Assembly (NCBI GenBank): GCA_025558095.1
Contig: JAIVFI010000034.1
Coordinates: 62,001-126,000, forward strand
Source: Hyaloraphidium curvatum
Taxonomy: Eukaryota > Monoblepharomycota > Hyaloraphidiomycetes > Hyaloraphidiales > Hyaloraphidiaceae
DNA length: 64,000 nucleotides
Reading direction: 5' to 3'
Numbering within the stretch: the first letter of the stretch is position 1; each line of letters starts with the position of its first letter. The notes beneath the pieces were generated by a model. The model searched no databases and was not told where the DNA came from. It saw only the letters and a list, made by a program, of their open reading frames with translations. Shown in pieces: positions 60,008 to 64,000 of the stretch. The translations under genes were made by a program, and so were the position numbers.

Positions 60008-62817
60008 ATGACGGGGCGGTTCCGGCGGCTCGCCGTGGCCGCTCTCGGGGCGCTTTTCGCCCTCCTCGCACTATCCGCCCGGGCGGGGGCGGCCGGCGCG
60101 GTGGCCGCCCGCCATCCCCCAGCAGGGGCTTCGGACGGCGGCACCCGCGTCGCCGATGCGCGCCGCGTCGGCCGCGCAGACGACGTCGGGCTGTACGGCC
60201 GGTCGGCTCGGGAGGCAGAAGACGCGCCGGGACGGAGCCCGCGGCTCGGTGCGCGCGCGCCGAAGAAGACCACGGCCAAGCGGCGCAAAACCACGGCCCG
60301 CCGCAAGAAGACAACCACGCGCCGCAAGACGACGGCGAAGCGGAAGACCACGACGCGGAAAGGACCCAAGGCCACGACGACCGCGCTGCCGACGTCCAAC
60401 ACCACCTCCTTCGCGCTGATCCAGGACGACCTCGCGTCCGGCAGGCTCACCAAGCAGCAGGCCGCGCTCTACTCGGTCTTTGCGCAGTTCGACGATCCGC
60501 AGCTGCCGGGCCAGTACCGCATCGGCCCGACCACCGTGCCGGCCGGGGGTGCCGATTCGCCCCATGCGATCGTGGACCTGCTGGGCAGCTACGCTTCGCT
60601 GTCTGCGGCGCAAAAGGCCTCGGTGAACCCCTACTTCGTGCCTCCCTACCACGGCGGGAGCTTCTGGCAGAAGCGGTTCGTCCCGGGGTCCCCCAACGGG
60701 AGCAGGCCCACGAAGCGGGAGCTGCGGCTGCGGGCGCGCTCGGACGGCCTGACAGCGGACCACCTTGATGGAGGACGGAACAGGCTGGCCGCTCGGGTCG
60801 GGCCCACGGACCCCCTCGGCGACCCGACGCTCATGCTGCGCGAATGGGACTCGGTCATCAGCACCGACGGCAACGTGCGCATCTGGTACCAGGTCCGCTA
60901 CGCCGCTACCGACAGGCCGCAGGCCAACGCCATGGCGGCCGAGGTCCCCAAGATCTGGAACAAGCACAAGGCGCTCATGGGCCGCACCCCCCCGCGGGAC
61001 GGCGGCTCGGCGATCGACGGGCGCGGCGGCGACGACAAGCTCGACATCAGCCTCGTCGACGGCGGGTCCAACACCCTGCCCTACGGGCGCTCGTGCACCA
61101 GCGCCGCGCCGCCCTACATCATGTTCAACCGCGCGGTGGCGGCCACCGTCGCGTGGCCGCAGGAGCTCGCGCACGAGCTGTTCCACGCGTTCCAGTACGC
61201 CTTCAAGGTCAAGACGGACTGTTTGGCTATCGATTACCGGTGGCTCGCCGAGTCGACGGCGCAGTGGGCCGAGGATTACGTGTACCCGGGCAACTCGGAC
61301 CAGCACAGGGCCGCGCAGTACTGGATGGACCAGCCTTCGGTCAGCCTGGACGACGACAGCAAGATCGGATCGCCGAGGAACTGTGGGTTCCCGCGCTCGC
61401 CGCATCCATGCTCGCAGCCCCAAATAGCTCACTTTGCACGCTTTGCACGCTCCACCATGCAGACGCGGGCTACCTCGTCTGGCACTACGCCAACCTGGTC
61501 CTGGGCAGCCCGTCCCTCGTCGCCTCCGCATGGACCAACGCCGGCTCAAACGAGATCCGCGACGCGCTGGACGCCACGTTCCCCGGCGGCGGCCTGAAGG
61601 AGCACTGGCCGCGCATCGCGCTGCACGCCTTCAACCTCGGCCAGGTGGCCGAGCTCCGGACCAGGGGGCTGCAGCGCAGGCCGGCGGTCTTTGGCGGTGG
61701 GCAGAACCCGGTCCAGTTCAGCCCGAACGGGGACGCCACGTTTTCCCTGCCCATCCCCGTGGACCTGCCGTACCTGTCGGCGTCGTACCTGTACCTGGCC
61801 TTCAGCGACCCCAACGTGCGCAGCTTCGTCTTCTACAACGGCCTGCGGACCAACCTCGAGCAGCGGACGGTGTCGACCAACTCGCTCATGGGGGCGTTCG
61901 ACGCCTTTGTCTTCGAGGAGAAGGGCGACACCGCGGCCAGCCACGGCGCGGCGATCTGGGCCATGTGGAAGGTCGCCGGGCGATCGTCGTGGGAGCAGCC
62001 CGAGGAGTGGACCGACAGGCCGTTCGCGCGGTTCTGCCTGCAGAAGAAGGCGGAGAAGCTGGAGGAGCTCGTCGTGGTCTTCAGCAACTGGGAGTTCAAG
62101 GACAGGTCGTACCGGGTGAAAAAGTACGGCGCCTCGGACCCGGTCGTGTTTGCCAGCGATCTGTTCTGCCACACGGCAAAGGGCAGCGCCCGCCTGGACG
62201 GCACCTTCAACGGCGGCGGCACCTGGGTCGCAGACGGCACCGGGCTGCAGCTTTCGACCGAGGCGTCGCACGCACCGGGGGGCGCCGGCACGCGGAGCAC
62301 ATACTCGACGATCTGGGTCGACGGGGGCGGCGCGCTGCCCAGGGACTGCAACATAACCGTCTCCGCCGGCCCCGCGGGGGTCTCGGTGCCGGACGTGTCG
62401 CGATGCCTGCCGCGGTACATCGCGCCCACGCGGTTCTTCCCCAAGGCCGGCACCGTGCGCGTGGACGGCAGCGTGCAGGAGGCATGCGGGACGGATCCGG
62501 AGACGTACCAGCCGTTGACGGCCACCGGCTCCTTTACCGCATCGGACAACGGGATTTCGTTCGTCGACGTGATGGACACCTCGCTTTCCGGGCCCGGGCA
62601 CAGGGCGTACTTTGGCACGGCTAGCGACGCGGAGCAGGACATCGCGGTCGCGTCGGGGTGCAAGGGGACGACGGATACCGCCTCGGGCGGGGTGTATTTG
62701 CTGACGGCCAAGGAGGACGGAACGGCGCGGGCCGCGGAATCCAAGGACGGGCTGCAGGGGACCACTGTCGGGGATTCGGGGACGTTCCAGTGGGATTTCA
62801 GGGGCGAGGCCGAATAG
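60008..62817 (+). CDS. Secreted protein with HExxH metallopeptidase-like domain and Lys/Arg-Thr-Thr tract
   Basis: Two exons (60008-61382, 61463-62817; 80-nt intron) give 2730 nt, in frame, 909 residues. Signal peptide (LAVAALGALFALLALSARAG), an Arg/Asp-rich pro-region, then a dense basic-Thr tract (KKTTAKRRKTTARRKKTTTR). The middle has QELAHELFHAFQYAFKVKT followed ~20 residues later by YRWLAESTAQWAEDYVYPG, the HExxH plus downstream Glu layout of gluzincin peptidases. A zinc ligand set of His, His and Glu is thus present. The C-terminal ~350 residues have two beta-rich parts with five to six Cys (GTWVADGTGLQLSTEA, YLLTAKEDGTA). No known family is assigned with certainty. The shared basic tract links it to the other secreted genes here. 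Confidence 0.72.
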
Positions 62818-63280
62818 TGGTTGCGTAGTGTGAGCTGTGCGCGCTCGGAAGGAGTTGGAGCCGTTGTTGTTCGCCGCAAGTGGCATCCGGTGGCCGAAGA
62901 GGGCGCACCGGATTTGCAGCTGTGACGCTGGCTGTTCCTGGCGGGGACCTCCCGTGGATGATGCCGCGCGGAAATCCATCTGCATCACCAGAGCATCTCT
63001 CTAGGAAGAGACTGGTGGCCGACCTTGCCGGTTTGCGCCGGCGGCGGGACGGTCGGCGGTTCGGCGTCCGGCCAAGAAGGGTCCGGCGGGCCGCCCGCCT
63101 GAATGTGTGTCACCGAGCTTCTTTTCTCCCCGCGCCCCTCACCCCGCCACGGAGCCCCTCCTCCCGCTCGCAGGCGTTTGAGGCGTTTGAGCCGCGCCGC
63201 AGCTGCGCGGAGAGTGGCGCCGGATTCGTGGCGTGGCGGACGTGGGGCGACCGCTGCGTTCCCTGCGCCACGCGGACCAC
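62818..63280. other. Intergenic stretch or unresolved 5' exon of the transcription factor
   Basis: About 460 nt. A splice acceptor (CGCTCGCAG at about 63162-63170) precedes sequence in frame with the next gene only after a stop, so an upstream exon is possible. I could not find a Zn2Cys6 cluster. Nothing else recognised. Confidence 0.4.
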
Positions 63281-64000
63281 ATGGACAACGGCAGTGCGGG
63301 CGCCGAGGGCGCCGACTGGGGACAACTGGTCGCGGCGGCTGAGATGCCGGCGGCCGAGGTGTGGGCGCGCCTGCGCAACCGGCGCCGCGGCTCGGGCGCC
63401 GGCGGCTCCGACGCCGGCTCCATCGCGTCGGCGCCGCTGGGCCGCGGGCTGCCGCTGGGCTCGCCGCTGGCCGAGGGCCGCCTGTCGCTGCCCACGCCGC
63501 ACGCCCAATCCGCGCTCGCCGCGCACCTCTACCCCGGCCGCGGCCTGGCCTCGCTGCCCGAGCCGGCGCTGGGCTCGGAGGCGCCGCCGGCGTCGTACCT
63601 GCTGCTGCCGTCGGTCGCCTCCTTCTGGAAGAACCTCCATCCGATTTTCCCCCTGCTGCACCGGACATCTTTTGAGGCGGCCTTTGCGCCCGCCCCAGTG
63701 CGGCCCGGCGCCGCCCCACCCCGATCCTCGCTCGCCTATCCCAACGGCAAACCCTTGATTCTGCTTTATGCGATAGCTGCCAACGGCGCTCGCACGCTCC
63801 CGAACCTCTCCGAGGCGCAGCGCTTCGGGTTTGCGCGCTATTGCTGCGAAAAGGCGCGCGAGATGCTCCTCGCGCGCCAGTCGGACGACCTCGAGTCCGC
63901 ACAGGCGCTGGCCCTCCTTTTGAACAACCTGGTGGCCGCGGGGCTGCCGGCGCGGATGGCGCCGCTCCTGGACCGCGCGGCGCAGGCCGCCCAGGCGCTG
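63281..64000 (+). CDS. Fungal-specific transcription factor domain protein, N-terminal part
   Basis: Runs off the right edge. The N-terminal ~100 residues are Gly/Ser/Leu/Pro-rich. The block SVASFWKNLHPIFPLLHRTSFEAAF is the opening of the fungal-specific transcription factor (fungal_trans) regulatory domain, and KPLILLYAIAANGART then FARYCCEKAREMLLARQSDD fit its helical continuation. A Zn2Cys6 DNA-binding cluster normally precedes this domain but is not visible in this exon; it may lie in an unrecognised upstream exon or be absent. Main clue that the organism is a fungus. The ATG at 63281 is the first in frame after an upstream stop. Confidence 0.75.
   Translation, partial: MDNGSAGAEGADWGQLVAAAEMPAAEVWARLRNRRRGSGAGGSDAGSIASAPLGRGLPLGSPLAEGRLSLPTPHAQSALAAHLYPGRGLASLPEPALGSEAPPASYLLLPSVASFWKNLHPIFPLLHRTSFEAAFAPAPVRPGAAPPRSSLAYPNGKPLILLYAIAANGARTLPNLSEAQRFGFARYCCEKAREMLLARQSDDLESAQALALLLNNLVAAGLPARMAPLLDRAAQAAQAL

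Overview
The window looks like nuclear DNA of a GC-rich fungus, probably an early-diverging (chytrid-like) one. Genes are split by very short introns (mostly 50-60 nt, GT-AG) and codons end in G or C. The gene set is fungal in flavour: a fungal-type transcription factor domain at the right edge, a hormone-sensitive-lipase homologue with the PGGG oxyanion variant I associate with fungi, F-box proteins and GPI-type secreted proteins. The species is an inference. I placed about 70 introns by hand. In nearly every gene where I resolved all junctions, summed exon lengths divide by three and motifs are restored across junctions, which supports the models. No tRNA, rRNA, CRISPR array or transposon was recognised.

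Left part (1-29.6 kb), mostly metabolic genes: phosphoenolpyruvate carboxylase (5' part only), a Baeyer-Villiger-type flavin monooxygenase, a two-TM SLATT-like protein with a Tyr-Pro-rich N-terminus, a nuclease-A-inhibitor-like protein, two BBE-type flavin oxidases, arylamine N-acetyltransferase, a secreted V8/trypsin-fold protease, an F-box-like protein, a DUF924 protein, an aldo-keto reductase, a coiled-coil protein, an acyl-CoA synthetase, a damaged DUF2892 membrane gene, 3-hydroxyacyl-CoA dehydrogenase, a GPI-type Cys-rich protein and a DUF899 thioredoxin-like protein. The acyl-CoA synthetase and hydroxyacyl-CoA dehydrogenase fit fatty-acid activation and beta-oxidation.

Middle part (29.8-46.6 kb), a block of large secreted proteins. 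The centrepiece is one minus-strand gene (29801-38484) of 16 exons that I read as a single ~2603-residue protein: hydrophobic N-terminus, Arg/Thr-rich stretch, SdrD-B-like domain, two tandem 184-codon Cys-rich repeats, five near-identical 10-Cys modules (four on identical 351-nt exons), two near-identical NHL propellers (two 1086-nt exons), then a leishmanolysin-type zinc protease. Beside it lie a 1280-residue mucin-like protein (40386-44512) and a secreted Asp-box propeller (44931-46641). An SDR gene sits between.

Right part (46.9-64 kb): a phytanoyl-CoA-dioxygenase-like enzyme, a broken F-box-type gene plus a fragment of a paralogue, a nitrobindin-like beta-barrel protein, a secreted Arg-Thr-tailed protein, a mitochondrial-looking protein, two SDRs, the lipase, a secreted HExxH protein, and the start of a fungal transcription factor.

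The most unusual theme is that five secreted proteins (starts at 38484, 44512, 46641, 51530, 60008) carry basic-Thr tracts of the type (R/K)TT beside other extracellular modules. This suggests a shared wall- or matrix-binding strategy in a secreted-protein cluster.
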